Position numbers and translations under genes: made by a program
Origin: Ga0077555 sp964500805
Lineage (GTDB): Bacteria; Pseudomonadota; Alphaproteobacteria; Rhizobiales; Hyphomicrobiaceae
Direction: 5' to 3'
DNA: 64,000 bases
Assembly: GCA_964500805.1 (NCBI GenBank)
Contig: CAZCQH010000026.1
Location: forward strand, 7,747 to 71,746
Part shown: positions 18,072-27,618 of the stretch, one piece after another
Numbering within the stretch: the first letter of the stretch is position 1
Layout of the letters: each line of letters begins with the position of its first letter
The notes under the pieces: model-generated
The model's database searches: none
Seen by the model: the letters and a program-made list of their open reading frames with translations, nothing else
What the model was told of the DNA's origin: nothing

Positions 18072-18995
18072 CTATGTGACCTGAAGCACAAGCTTGCCGC
18101 GAAAATGCCGACCGGCGCTAATGCGCAATGCTTCCGCTGCCTCACGCAGAGGAAAGACCCGTTTCTCCGGGACCCGCACGGCGCCGACCGCTTGCAGGTG
18201 AACGATGCGCTCGAGATGCGGACGATCGCGGCCGACTGCGGGACGCAGCGACTGCACATCGGCACGCGGAGATGCCGGCGCTTTGGCCCCCGAGGCAATG
18301 AACGCAGCGCGACCGCCCGACTTGATGACCCCGAACGAGCGAATGGCCACATCGCCTCCGACCGTCTCGAAGACCGCATCGACGTCCTTCACGATGCGGG
18401 TGAAGTCTTCCTTGCTGTAGTCGATGACCTGATCGGCGCCGAGGCCCTTGACGTAATCGACATTGGCCGTGCTCGTCGTGGTGACAACATGGGCGCCGAG
18501 ATGCTTGGCGAGTTGGATGGCGTAGCCTGCCACGCCTCCGGCGCCACCCTGGATGAGGATCGTCTCGCCGCGCTTCAGCTTGATCGTATCTTCGATGGCG
18601 ACGATGGCAGTCAGGCCAGTGAGCGCGAGCGCTGCAGCGTCGACGTGAGTCAGAGCGGCCGGCTTGGCGCAGAGGATGGATGCCTTCTCGACGACCTTTT
18701 CCTGATAGGTGCCATCGCGTCCGCCGGCGAGCACGCCGAACACGGCATCGCCAACTTCGAAGTCGCTTACACCGGCCCCGAGCGCGGACACGACACCGGA
18801 AAAATCCCGTCCGAGAACATAGGGAAACGTCGTTATGGTGGCGTAGGCGCCGTCGAGGACCTTGCTGTCGGCACCGTTGATGCTTGCAGCATGCACATCG
18901 ACGACGACCTCCCCCGCTTTCGGTACGGGATCAGGCAGCTCCCCAAAGCGCAAGTCCGCGGGACCGCCGTGGCGATCCATGATGACGGCTTTCAT
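18072..18995 (-). CDS. Zinc-independent MDR-type quinone oxidoreductase/alcohol dehydrogenase
   Basis: A 307-aa medium-chain dehydrogenase/reductase. N-terminal MKAVIMDRHGGPADLRFGELPDPVPKAGEVVV, a catalytic-domain GRDFSGVV, and a cofactor loop ILIQGGAGGVAGYAIQLAKHLGA place it with the quinone oxidoreductases; structural-Zn cysteines are absent. ATG 18995 is preceded by AGGAGG, so the 31-residue extension to 19088 is rejected. It probably reduces quinones or reactive enones with NADPH. It is divergent from the cupin gene, about 185 bp away. Confidence 0.88.
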   Translation of the reverse strand: MKAVIMDRHGGPADLRFGELPDPVPKAGEVVVDVHAASINGADSKVLDGAYATITTFPYVLGRDFSGVVSALGAGVSDFEVGDAVFGVLAGGRDGTYQEKVVEKASILCAKPAALTHVDAAALALTGLTAIVAIEDTIKLKRGETILIQGGAGGVAGYAIQLAKHLGAHVVTTTSTANVDYVKGLGADQVIDYSKEDFTRIVKDVDAVFETVGGDVAIRSFGVIKSGGRAAFIASGAKAPASPRADVQSLRPAVGRDRPHLERIVHLQAVGAVRVPEKRVFPLREAAEALRISAGRHFRGKLVLQVT

Positions 18996-19180
18996 GACAT
19001 GGCCTCCTGTGTTGGACGAGAATGTCGGGTCCGATGCCAAGCGGCTCACATTCGTGACGCGCAACTGTCGCATCATGTCATATGCCAAAGCAACTGCCCG
19101 ACAGTTCAGGGGTGATCCGCGCGGCTCCCACTGCTAGAGTTCGACTGGACTTCAAGACTTGCCAAAGGGGAACGTTCGTC

Positions 19181-19558
19181 ATGAAAGTTGTCACGCTCAA
19201 GAACATACCACACTTGCCGGCCGAAGGTGCAGCCGAGCGCACCGCCGGTTGGACCGGCCCTGTTTCCCGCACGCGCCAAACGATCATCGAGCCCGGAGAC
19301 TCCCAGAACTTCAACTGCTCGATCGTGAACTTCAGTCAGGGTTGCAACACTGGTTGGCATGTTCACGACTGTGACCAGATCCTGGTGGTGACTTCAGGCT
19401 CCGGGATCGTGGCGACTGAGAACGAGCAACGGGAGATCAACGTCGGAGACGTGGCGCACATCAAAGCCGGCGAGCGCCATTGGCACGGCGCCAAGGCTGA
19501 CACCACGATGGGGCACATCACGATCACACTTGTCGGCAGCAAAGCCAAGTGGGGATGA
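19181..19558 (+). CDS. Cupin domain protein
   Basis: A 125-aa single cupin. Motif 1 is GWHVHDCDQILVVTSGSG and motif 2 is GDVAHIKAGERHWHGA, giving the usual His/Glu-type metal ligands, with Asp-Gln where Glu is common. ATG 19181 follows AAGGGGAA at good spacing; the extension to 19082 is unsupported. The substrate is unknown. It stands between the divergent oxidoreductase and the fused hydantoinase. A link with either pathway is only positional. Confidence 0.82.
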   Translation: MKVVTLKNIPHLPAEGAAERTAGWTGPVSRTRQTIIEPGDSQNFNCSIVNFSQGCNTGWHVHDCDQILVVTSGSGIVATENEQREINVGDVAHIKAGERHWHGAKADTTMGHITITLVGSKAKWG

Positions 19559-19664
19559 CGTCAACGAACATCGAGGGCTTCGAGCGGTCTAGCTTTGACG
19601 CTTGAGCTGGCTCTGGTTCTCCTTGGTTGGCCGGCTCGGCTCGCGCGCGATTCTGAGGGCATTC

Positions 19665-22600
19665 ATGACGAAATCAATCGCCGGCCTTGCCGCTCTCCGT
19701 GCGCCGTGGCGCATCGGCATCGATGTGGGTGGGACATTCACCGACCTGGTTCTGACGGACAGCGCGGCCGCGAGCCTGGTTGTCAAAGTCCATTCGGTGC
19801 CGGCTGATCCGAGTCGCGGCGTCATTGCCGCGCTCGAGCAGCTCGCCGCCGATCTCGGGTGCCGTGTCGGAAACGTGCTGCGCGACTGCGCCCTCTTCGT
19901 ACACGGCTCGACGGTTGCCACGAACCGCATGCTCGAAGGCAAGGGCGCGAAGGTCGGATTGCTGACCAGCAAGGGTTTCCGCGACGCTCTCGAGATCCGG
20001 CGCGGCCTGCGCGAAGACCAGTGGAACCACCGAAAGCCTTACGCACCCGTCCTGGTGCCGCGTCATCTGCGGCGTGGCATCGGCGGGCGGATCGATAAGG
20101 ACGGCAGCGAGCATGCTCCGTTCGTCGCAGCAGATGTCGAGGCGGCCCTCGACGATTTCGATCGCGAGGGCGTGGAAGCCATTGCCGTTGCGTTCTTCAA
20201 CAGCTTCCTCAATGACAAACATGAGAGAGCGGCAGAGGCCCGCGTCCGGCAACGCCACGACGGCGTCTGGGTAACGAGTTCGGCCGCGCTCTCGCCGATG
20301 ATGGGCGAATACGAGCGCACATCGACGGCCGTCGTCAATGCGGCCTTGGCGCCTGGCATCGTGACGTACCTGCGAAGGCTCGATGCGACACTGCGCGAGC
20401 TCGGTCTCACGAAGCCGATGCTGCTGATCCAGTCCAATGGCGGAGCCATCTCCGTTGATCAGGTTACGCCGCGGCCCGTCAATCTGCTGCTGAGCGGGCC
20501 GGCTGCCGCGGTTGGTGCACTCGACCTGTACCGCGAGGCCATCGATGGCGCCGGCACCCCCAAGGAGGATGCCGGCAATCTGATCTCCATGGAGATCGGT
20601 GGCACCTCATGTGATGTGCTGCTGATGTCGAAAGGCGAGGTTGCCACAAAAGACGATCTAATGATTGCTGGCTACCACGTTTCCACTCCCTCCGTTGACA
20701 TCCACACCATCGGCGCCGGTGGCGGCACAATCGCGGGCGTCGATGCGGCAGGCATGTTGTTTGTCGGCCCGCAAGGCGCTGGGGCAGTTCCTGGACCCGC
20801 CTGCTACGGACGCGGCGGCAAGGAGCCAACGGTCACCGATGCGCAGCTCGTCCTCGGCCGCTTGCGGCCAGGAGCCTATGGCGCCAGCGGATTGACCCTC
20901 GATCTCGCCGCGGCCCGCTCCGCGATCGAAACGACGGTGGCACGACCGACGGGGCTCTCCGTCGAAGAGGCGGCGGCCGGCATTGTCAGAGTTCTGGAGC
21001 AGAACCTCCTGCATGCCGTCGAGTACATGTCGATCGAGCGGGGATATGCGCCGCGCAGGTTCACGCTCGTTGCGGCTGGCGGAGCAGGCCCCATGCACGG
21101 CACCAATGTGGCACGCGGTCTCGGGTGCCATCGGGTCTATGTGCCACGCGACGCCGGTGCGCTTTGCGCGATTGGCATGCTGCACACGGATGTGCGACAG
21201 GACTTTCAGTGCTTCTTCAAAGGTAGTCTATCTGAGATCGTTCCCGAGAACGTCGACCGGGAATTGGCGACGCTCGCCGATCAGGCGCTTGCCGCCATGC
21301 GCGCGGAAGGCTTTCAAAGCAATCAGGTGACTTTGGAACGAGCGATCGATCTCCATTATAAGGGGCAGCTCTGGTCTGTACGCGTGCCGCTGGCGCGCGG
21401 CGGCTTTTCAGCCGTGGATGCCCGCAGCAGGTTCGAGGACGAGTACAAGCGGCTCTACGGTCATGTGCAGCCCGACGGCGCGATCCTGGCAGCGTCGCTG
21501 CGCGTCGTCGCCCGGGCTGCAACGGGAACACCGGTGACGGCTCCCGTGGCCGCGCCGGACTCGAGCCCGACCGGCATAAGCGCGAATGCAAGCCGCCAAG
21601 TCTGGCACGAGAAGCACGGCTGGCTGGAAACGCCCATTTTCGATGGAGCTGCGCTTCAACCCGGTCGCAGTCTGTCCGGCCCGGCGGTGATCGAGGAGCG
21701 CACGACGACGGTTCTGCTCGGGCCGGGTGACAGGCTATTGGTGGACGCTGCCGGCAACTTCATGATCGAGGTGGCCGCCAGCGACGCTGCGCCACCGGCA
21801 TCGACGGGGCAGTCTGCCAGGCCCGCTGACCGTGCCCAGGAGCGGGATCCGGTCATCCTGGCCCTCATGCAGAACCGGCTCGATCAGATTTCCAAGCACA
21901 TGGGTTGGGTGATGACGCGGACCGCGCGCAGTCCGATCTTCAGTCAGAGCCACGATTTCTCGTGCTACGTCACCGATCCGCACGGCACGCTGATCGCCAA
22001 TGCCGACGGCATTCCCATCCACACGGGCGGTGGCGGCTTCGCCGTACGTGCGCTGCTGCGTGACTTTGGCGGCCGCATCAATCCTCAGGATGTGTTCATT
22101 CTCTCGGACCCCTATGTGGCCGGCGGCAACCACCTTCCTGACTGGGTTATCGCGCGTCCGATTTTTGTCGGCGCCGAACAGCGGCTGGCGGGTTTTTGCT
22201 GCAATCGCGCGCACCAATCGGACATCGGCGGCGGCCTCGCGGGAACATATAACCCGGAAGCCACGGAGATCTGGCACGAGGGCATCCGGCTGCCGGTGAT
22301 GAAGCTGATCGATCGCGGCGAGGTGCGTGACGATCTTTGGAAGCTGTTGCTCATCAATTCGCGGACGGCGGACATGCTCGACGGCGATCTGCGAGCCATG
22401 CTCGGCTCGACTGAGGTCGGCGCGCAGCGCGTGACGGCGCTCGTCGAGGAACTTGGTCTCGAATCGTATTTCGAGCATCTGGCTGGCGTGCTCGATCATG
22501 CCGATCTCCGCATGCGGTCTTCCGTTTCGGCCCTTCCAGACGGCACCTATCTCGGCGAGGACGTCACAGACAACGACTGCTTCGAGAAGCGCGATGTTGC

Positions 22601-23594
22601 GATCCGCGTGGCGCTGACGGTGAAAGGTGACGAGCTGACGCTCGATTTTTCGGCGAGCGATCCGCAGATCCGGGGTTTCAAGAACTCCTCGCTCGCCAAC
22701 ACGTACTCCGCCGCCTATATGGCGCTATCGTCGTTCTTCGATACATCGATTCCGCGCAACGAGGGGACCTACCGGTGCGTCAAGATCATTGCGCCAGAAG
22801 GCCTGATCGTGAATGCGAAGCCGCCCGCGCCAATGACCATGAACACGGTCTTCGTTGCCCACGAGATCTGCCATGCTGTCTGGAAGGCGCTGGCCAAGGC
22901 CTGTCCTGAGCGCGCCTGCGCCGGCTGGTCAAAGACGACGCACGGCCATATCACGGCGCAGAATCCGGACGGCTCGAGCTGGGTCATGTACCAGTGGCAC
23001 GCCATGGGATCGCCAGGCGCGACAGCCGAACGTGACGGCTTCCCGCAAATGGGGCACCTGATCTCGCTCGGCGGCCTCGATCTCCCCAATCTCGAGTTCC
23101 ACGAGCAGCTTTTTCCCGTGCGCTACGGACGCTGGGAGCTGCGGACAGACGCAGCTGGCCCGGGTTTGCGGCGCGGTGGGACCGGTGTGCGATATGAGTG
23201 TGACGTGCTCGTTCCCTGCACATGGTCGTTCCGCGCTGAAGGGCTCGACACGCCATCCGGTTTCGGTGTCGAGGGCGGGCGCGACGGCGCAGTCGGGGAA
23301 CAGCGCATTGAGCCGGCCGAAGGTCCGGCGTTCACGCCGCCGAAGTACGGTGTGCGTCATCTTCCGCCAACGCGGATCATCGCCGACACGCCGGGCGGCG
23401 GAGGCTGGGGCGACCCTTTGGCGCGTTCGCCGGAGTTGGTGTTGCGCGATGTCCGCGACGGGGTTTTGACGAGGGCTGCCGCCGAGCGGGATTATGCCGT
23501 CCTGCTGTCCGCTGACGGTTCCATTGTTGATCGGCAGGCGACTGAAGCGCTGCGCAAGGCGCGCAGAAGTCAAACTCCACTGCGTCGCGCTTGA
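19665..23594 (+). CDS. Fused hydantoinase/oxoprolinase (HyuA-HyuB)
   Basis: A 1309-aa single-chain enzyme. Residues about 15-690 are the HyuA part: IGIDVGGTFTDLVL (ATP-binding), HGSTVATNRMLEGKGA, ISMEIGGTSCDVLLM, TIGAGGGTIA and AAGGAGPMHG. Residues about 740-1290 are the HyuB part: ERDPVILALMQNRLDQISKHMGWVM, SQSHDFSCYVTD, DPYVAGGNHLPDW and GGGGWGDPL. Bacteria often encode these as two genes; the fusion resembles eukaryotic 5-oxoprolinase, which opens 5-oxoproline to glutamate with ATP. ATG 19665 has GAGGG upstream. The substrate may be a hydantoin instead. Confidence 0.9.
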   Translation: MTKSIAGLAALRAPWRIGIDVGGTFTDLVLTDSAAASLVVKVHSVPADPSRGVIAALEQLAADLGCRVGNVLRDCALFVHGSTVATNRMLEGKGAKVGLLTSKGFRDALEIRRGLREDQWNHRKPYAPVLVPRHLRRGIGGRIDKDGSEHAPFVAADVEAALDDFDREGVEAIAVAFFNSFLNDKHERAAEARVRQRHDGVWVTSSAALSPMMGEYERTSTAVVNAALAPGIVTYLRRLDATLRELGLTKPMLLIQSNGGAISVDQVTPRPVNLLLSGPAAAVGALDLYREAIDGAGTPKEDAGNLISMEIGGTSCDVLLMSKGEVATKDDLMIAGYHVSTPSVDIHTIGAGGGTIAGVDAAGMLFVGPQGAGAVPGPACYGRGGKEPTVTDAQLVLGRLRPGAYGASGLTLDLAAARSAIETTVARPTGLSVEEAAAGIVRVLEQNLLHAVEYMSIERGYAPRRFTLVAAGGAGPMHGTNVARGLGCHRVYVPRDAGALCAIGMLHTDVRQDFQCFFKGSLSEIVPENVDRELATLADQALAAMRAEGFQSNQVTLERAIDLHYKGQLWSVRVPLARGGFSAVDARSRFEDEYKRLYGHVQPDGAILAASLRVVARAATGTPVTAPVAAPDSSPTGISANASRQVWHEKHGWLETPIFDGAALQPGRSLSGPAVIEERTTTVLLGPGDRLLVDAAGNFMIEVAASDAAPPASTGQSARPADRAQERDPVILALMQNRLDQISKHMGWVMTRTARSPIFSQSHDFSCYVTDPHGTLIANADGIPIHTGGGGFAVRALLRDFGGRINPQDVFILSDPYVAGGNHLPDWVIARPIFVGAEQRLAGFCCNRAHQSDIGGGLAGTYNPEATEIWHEGIRLPVMKLIDRGEVRDDLWKLLLINSRTADMLDGDLRAMLGSTEVGAQRVTALVEELGLESYFEHLAGVLDHADLRMRSSVSALPDGTYLGEDVTDNDCFEKRDVAIRVALTVKGDELTLDFSASDPQIRGFKNSSLANTYSAAYMALSSFFDTSIPRNEGTYRCVKIIAPEGLIVNAKPPAPMTMNTVFVAHEICHAVWKALAKACPERACAGWSKTTHGHITAQNPDGSSWVMYQWHAMGSPGATAERDGFPQMGHLISLGGLDLPNLEFHEQLFPVRYGRWELRTDAAGPGLRRGGTGVRYECDVLVPCTWSFRAEGLDTPSGFGVEGGRDGAVGEQRIEPAEGPAFTPPKYGVRHLPPTRIIADTPGGGGWGDPLARSPELVLRDVRDGVLTRAAAERDYAVLLSADGSIVDRQATEALRKARRSQTPLRRA

Positions 23595-23838
23595 GCCCCC
23601 CGGCTCAATCTCTGCACCTGGCGCTGCGCGGACGCGCGATCACGAGAGGTTCAATGTCTCGGGGCGCTCCAGAGCGTGGCTCAAGCCCATCGAACGTTCG
23701 CCGCTGACATTCTCACCGCGGGGCGTATGCACGCGGTGGTTCGCCTATTGCGTGGCTATTCGCCGCTGCGCTGGTTTGCAGCGTTCTGATTTCGCCTCGT
23801 TTGCAAGAGGCTGGCACAGCAATGAGTGTCGGCAAGCG

Positions 23839-25026
23839 ATGACATCGACATTGGAGCGCATTCGTAGGTACCGCGGTCCTGCCGTGTTCAGCTACGGCTT
23901 TCGCCCGTTCTTTCTCGGCGGCGCCGCCTGGGCGGCCTTGGCCATCGGGCTCTGGCTACCGATGCTGGCGGGCCGGTTGCACGTGCCGACGGCGCTGTCG
24001 CCGATCGACTGGCACATGCATGAACTGGTCTACGGCTACGTGCCGGCGGTCGTGGCGGGTTTTTTGCTCACGGCGGTGCCGAACTGGACCGGTCGCCTGC
24101 CCGTGACCGGTGCGCCGCTTGCACTTCTCTTCTGCCTCTGGGTCGCGGGTCGCGTTGCAATCCTCATCTCGGCTCATATCGGGCTGCCCGTGGCAGCCGT
24201 GATCGACGTGCTGTTCCTGGCCACGCTCGCTGCGGTGATCGCGCGCGAGATCATCGCCGGCAGCAATCATCGCAATCTCAAGGTGCTCGGCGGCGTCGGA
24301 CTGCTGCTCGCGGGCAATATCCTATTCTACGCCGAATCCATGCGCTTGCTCAGAACAGATTACGGCGTGCGCCTTGGGATTGCCGCGGCGGTGCTGCTGA
24401 TCATGCTCATCGGCGGGCGCATCATTCCGAGCTTCACGCGCAATTGGCTCGCTCGACGCGGACACGGACGCCTTCCCGCTCCCTTCGACAACTACGATGT
24501 GCTGAACATGGCGGTTGGCGCGATCGCTCTGGCCGGCTGGGTTGTCGCGCCCTATTCGCAGGCGACGGCGGCAGCCGCTTTGCTCGCTGCCGTGATGCAC
24601 GGCTGGCGTTTGTCCCGTTGGGCGGGCGAGCGGACGCTCGCCGAGCCGCTCGTGACCATCCTGCACGTGGCCTATGCATTCGTTCCGCTCGGGTTTGTCT
24701 TGCTGGCGGCTGCGATCATCGCGCCAGCCGTCATGCTGCCGTCTGGTGCGGTTCATGCATGGACTGCCGGTGCGGTCGGGGTAATGACGCTTGCTGTCAT
24801 GACGCGGGCAAGCCTCGGCCACACGGGTCGGGATCTCACCGCATCGCGCCCGATCCAGGCGATCTACCTAGCGGCCGTCATTGCTGCGGTGGCGCGGATC
24901 GGGGCCGGATTCGGCGTGATGCAGACCGAGCTGCTGCACCTCTCGGCGACCGCCTGGGTTCTGGCATTTTCCGGTTTCCTCATCGTGTACGGACCATTGC
25001 TGCTGAGGAGCCGCACCGCAGCATGA
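23839..25026 (+). CDS. nnrS: NnrS family heme-copper membrane protein
   Basis: A 395-aa protein with about twelve membrane helices. Family features are FSYGFRPFFLGGAAWA at the N-terminus, DWHMHELVYGYVPAVVAGFLLTAVPNWTGR, GGRIIPSFTRNWL and TRASLGHTGRDL, with conserved His residues for heme and copper. NnrS protects against nitrosative stress, probably by lowering dinitrosyl-iron complexes. ATG 23839 is chosen because the family fold starts there; about 115 residues of upstream open frame are not conserved. The 244 bp between it and the oxoprolinase hold nothing I can name. Confidence 0.9.
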   Translation: MTSTLERIRRYRGPAVFSYGFRPFFLGGAAWAALAIGLWLPMLAGRLHVPTALSPIDWHMHELVYGYVPAVVAGFLLTAVPNWTGRLPVTGAPLALLFCLWVAGRVAILISAHIGLPVAAVIDVLFLATLAAVIAREIIAGSNHRNLKVLGGVGLLLAGNILFYAESMRLLRTDYGVRLGIAAAVLLIMLIGGRIIPSFTRNWLARRGHGRLPAPFDNYDVLNMAVGAIALAGWVVAPYSQATAAAALLAAVMHGWRLSRWAGERTLAEPLVTILHVAYAFVPLGFVLLAAAIIAPAVMLPSGAVHAWTAGAVGVMTLAVMTRASLGHTGRDLTASRPIQAIYLAAVIAAVARIGAGFGVMQTELLHLSATAWVLAFSGFLIVYGPLLLRSRTAA

Positions 25027-25260
25027 CTCAGCCAGGCGTCGCCTTCGTTGACCGGAATGGACGACAAGGCGATGAAGCGGATCGGCGCTCGCATCGAGAA
25101 AGGACTGAAGCGCTCCCGGCTCACGCCAAGCCTGCACGAGGGCGCCGTCACCAAGCTTGTCGTCCGCGAAGATCGCGTTCAGATCGTCGTTGAAGTGACA
25201 CCTGTACTGCGCGGCTGCGCCTACAAGCCGGAGATACGTAGGTCACACCCGGATCAGCGG
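25027..25260 (+). pseudogene. Remnant of a nucleotidyltransferase AbiEii-type toxin gene
   Basis: Translation of about 25055-25245 gives KAMKRIGARIEKGL, then AVTKLVVREDRVQIVVEVTPVLRGCAYKPEIR. I recognise the second stretch as the conserved middle of AbiEii toxins (usual wording VEVTPVLRGCV). Only about 65 of roughly 250-300 residues remain: the catalytic N-terminus, with its GG...D motif, and the C-terminus are missing. No AbiEi antitoxin is present. The frame is broken near 25040, where the upstream sequence fits another frame. This is a decayed toxin-antitoxin scar, seen from remembered family wording rather than a search. Confidence 0.55.
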
Positions 25261-25700
25261 CCGAGGGGAGAGATCGAACTCTCGACTGCGGCGCGGCAAT
25301 CACGGTGAGAACTCCCACCCAGATTGTCGCGCCGAACCCTCGACGGTGGTCAGACGCTGGCATTGCCGGGTCTGCGAGGTCTCGACCGTGGCCACGCTGG
25401 TCAATGCGATATGAAGGTGCGCAGCGGTTGTCCAGGTGCGTCGAGATCGAGTGACGGCGCCCGGTGGTGACGCTGCTAGCATCGGTGGGCCGGAGCCTCG
25501 CTGTCGATAACACCCTCAGAGCGCAGGGCGCACTCAGCGGCCAGCGACCGTTGGACTGCGCAGCGCAACTTTTGTCGTGGAGCAGCGACCGTCACGACTC
25601 GATGCGAGTCGCGCCTGCTTTTCTCCAGTAAGTATCCGATCGAACCCGCCGAATGTCGCATGAGGTGCGCTGTGCTGTCGTGACACTGTCATATATTTCG
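25261..25700. other. Gene-poor intergenic stretch before the arsenate operon
   Basis: About 440 bp after the AbiEii fragment hold no credible gene on either strand. At 25265-25280 the minus strand reads GAGAG-TTCGAT-CTCTC, which resembles a tRNA T-arm with one loop base missing, but no acceptor or anticodon arm can be built. The region probably contains decayed island DNA and the ars promoter. Confidence 0.4.
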
Positions 25701-25713
25701 ACTATTCGATAGT
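25701..25713 (+). promoter_or_regulatory. Candidate ArsR operator
   Basis: ACTATTCGATAGT is an inverted repeat with exact 5-bp arms around TCG. It ends one base before the ATG of the arsR-arsC fusion at 25715, within an AT-rich patch in otherwise GC-rich DNA. ArsR repressors bind such AT-rich dyads over their own promoters, so autorepression relieved by arsenite is likely. Confidence 0.5.
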
Positions 25714-25714
25714 T

Positions 25715-26563
25715 ATGGAATCAAAGGACGCAGCGAGCAAATTCGGGGCTTTGGCCCAAGGCACGCGCATCGAGGTGATGCGGCTACTGGCGAGCCGGGG
25801 CGCTTCCGGCATGGCGGCGGGCGAGCTGGCGAGTGCGCTAGCGCAGGCGCCGTCGACGTTGTCGTTTCACCTCTCGGCACTGGAGCAGACCGGCCTGGTG
25901 CAATCAACACGGCAAGGCCGGCACGTCATCTACGCCGTTCGCTTCGCCGGGCTGCGGGCACTGTTCAGTTTCCTGACCGAGACATGCTGCAACGGTCGCC
26001 CCGACCTTTGCGGCGATCTTGCGCGATTGTTTCCCGAAGCGACCGAAGAGGATCGCGGCATGCAGCCGGCATTCAATGTCCTGTTCCTGTGCACCCACAA
26101 TTCCGCGCGGTCGATCATGGCCGAGGCCATCCTGGAGACGATCGGCAAGGGTCGGTTCCACGCCTATTCGGCAGGCTCGGAGCCCGCCAAAAGGCCTTTG
26201 CCGGCCGTCATAGAGCGCCTGCAATCGCTCGGCCACGACGTGTCGCGCCTGCGCAGCAAATCCTGGGACGAGTTCACCGGACCCGATGCACCGCGCATGG
26301 ATTTCGTGCTGACGTTGTGCGACACGCTCGACGGCCAGATTTGTCCCGAGTTCGATGGCAGGGTTGTCACCGCCGCATGGCCGTTTCCCGATCCCGCCAA
26401 GTTCAAGGGCTCCGAGATCGAGCGAACCACGAACCTCAATGCACTCTACGGCATGATCCGCCGGCGGCTCGAGATCTTCGTTGCTCTTCCCCATGCATCG
26501 CTGGATCGGATCGCGCTCAAGAAGCGCCTCGACGAACTCGGCGATGTCGTGCGCTACGCTTGA
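25715..26563 (+). CDS. ArsR regulator fused to ArsC arsenate reductase
   Basis: A 282-aa fusion. Residues 1-105 are an ArsR winged helix (FGALAQGTRIEVMRLL, APSTLSFHLSALEQTGLV) with a C-terminal metal site ETCCNGRPDLC; Cys 91, 92 and 99 resemble the CC...C As(III) site of Acidithiobacillus ArsR. Residues 118-282 are a low-molecular-weight-phosphatase-type arsenate reductase with P-loop LCTHNSARS (catalytic Cys 126) and a later LCDTLDGQICP. One chain thus senses As(III) and reduces As(V) to As(III). It is first in a three-gene operon with GAPDH and ArsJ. No clear ribosome site is seen; the operator abuts the start. Confidence 0.92.
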   Translation: MESKDAASKFGALAQGTRIEVMRLLASRGASGMAAGELASALAQAPSTLSFHLSALEQTGLVQSTRQGRHVIYAVRFAGLRALFSFLTETCCNGRPDLCGDLARLFPEATEEDRGMQPAFNVLFLCTHNSARSIMAEAILETIGKGRFHAYSAGSEPAKRPLPAVIERLQSLGHDVSRLRSKSWDEFTGPDAPRMDFVLTLCDTLDGQICPEFDGRVVTAAWPFPDPAKFKGSEIERTTNLNALYGMIRRRLEIFVALPHASLDRIALKKRLDELGDVVRYA

Positions 26564-26573
26564 GGAGACGGAC

Positions 26574-27617
26574 ATGAAAGTCGGCATCAACGGCATGGGA
26601 CGCATGGGCCGCCTCGCACTTCGGGCGGCACTCGGCGGCGTACGTCGGACGGCCGGCGATCCACGTGGCAACAATCGCCTCGATGTCGTGCATCTGAACG
26701 AGGTCAAGGGCGGCGCCAAGACGACGGCGCATCTGCTCGAGTTCGACAGCGTGCACGGGCGTTGGCATGCCGCGGTCGAGACTGACGGCAAGGCCTCGAT
26801 CACGATCGACGGCAAGCGCATGAGCTTCTCGGAAGCCGCCAAGCCCGGCGAAGTGGTCTGGGGCGATCTCGGCTGCGACATCGTTCTCGAATGTACCGGC
26901 AAATTCCTGAAGCCCGAGGAACTGCAGGCGTACTTCGATCGCGGCGTGAAGCGTGTCATCGTTGCGGCGCCGGTGAAGGATGAGCGCGCGCTCAATGTCG
27001 TCGTCGGCGTCAACGACCACCTCTACGATCCGGCCAAGCATCGGCTGCTGACCGCAGCGTCCTGCACGACGAACTGCCTCGCGCCCGTCGTGAAGGTAGT
27101 GCACGAGAGCCTCGGCATCGTGCACGGTCAGATCACGACCATCCACGATCCGACTAACACCAACGTGGTCGTCGATTTCCCACACAAAGACTTGCGTCGC
27201 GCGAGATCGACGTTGCTGTCGATGCTGCCGACGACGACCGGGAGCGCAACGGCGATTGCGCTGATTTATCCCGAGCTCAAGGGCAAGCTGAACGGCCACG
27301 CCGTGCGCGTGCCCGTGTTGAACGCCAGCCTCACGGACTGCGTGTTCGAGCTGAAGCGGTCGACGACGCAGGCCGAGGTGAACGAGCTGTTCCAGGCGGC
27401 GGCCCGTGGACCGCTCGTCGGCGTCCTCGGCTACGAGACCCGGCCGCTTGTCTCCGCCGACTACTGCAACGACACCCGCAGCGCCATCGTCGATGCTGAG
27501 TACACGATGGTGACCGACGGCACGATGCTGAAGGTCTACGCCTGGTACGACAACGAGATGGGCTATGTCTGCCGCATGGTCGATCTCGCCAACATCGTCA
27601 TCGCGGCGGAGCGCTGA
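26574..27617 (+). CDS. ArsJ-associated glyceraldehyde-3-phosphate dehydrogenase
   Basis: A 347-aa GAPDH. It has Rossmann start KVGINGMGRMGRLALRA, catalytic ASCTTNCLAP (Cys), a TTTGSA phosphate site and WYDNEMGYVCRM at the C-terminus. In ars operons this enzyme uses arsenate in place of phosphate, making 1-arseno-3-phosphoglycerate, which ArsJ then exports. ATG 26574 lies 10 bp after the arsR-arsC stop with GAGGAGA before it. Position immediately before arsJ supports the arsenical role over glycolysis. Confidence 0.92.
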   Translation: MKVGINGMGRMGRLALRAALGGVRRTAGDPRGNNRLDVVHLNEVKGGAKTTAHLLEFDSVHGRWHAAVETDGKASITIDGKRMSFSEAAKPGEVVWGDLGCDIVLECTGKFLKPEELQAYFDRGVKRVIVAAPVKDERALNVVVGVNDHLYDPAKHRLLTAASCTTNCLAPVVKVVHESLGIVHGQITTIHDPTNTNVVVDFPHKDLRRARSTLLSMLPTTTGSATAIALIYPELKGKLNGHAVRVPVLNASLTDCVFELKRSTTQAEVNELFQAAARGPLVGVLGYETRPLVSADYCNDTRSAIVDAEYTMVTDGTMLKVYAWYDNEMGYVCRMVDLANIVIAAER

Positions 27618-27618
27618 G

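Noticed and set aside
25259..25300. Possible tRNA gene on the - strand (T-arm-like hairpin)
   Set aside because: The T-loop is one base short and no anticodon arm, D arm, acceptor stem or CCA can be matched; mentioned only as a possible scar.
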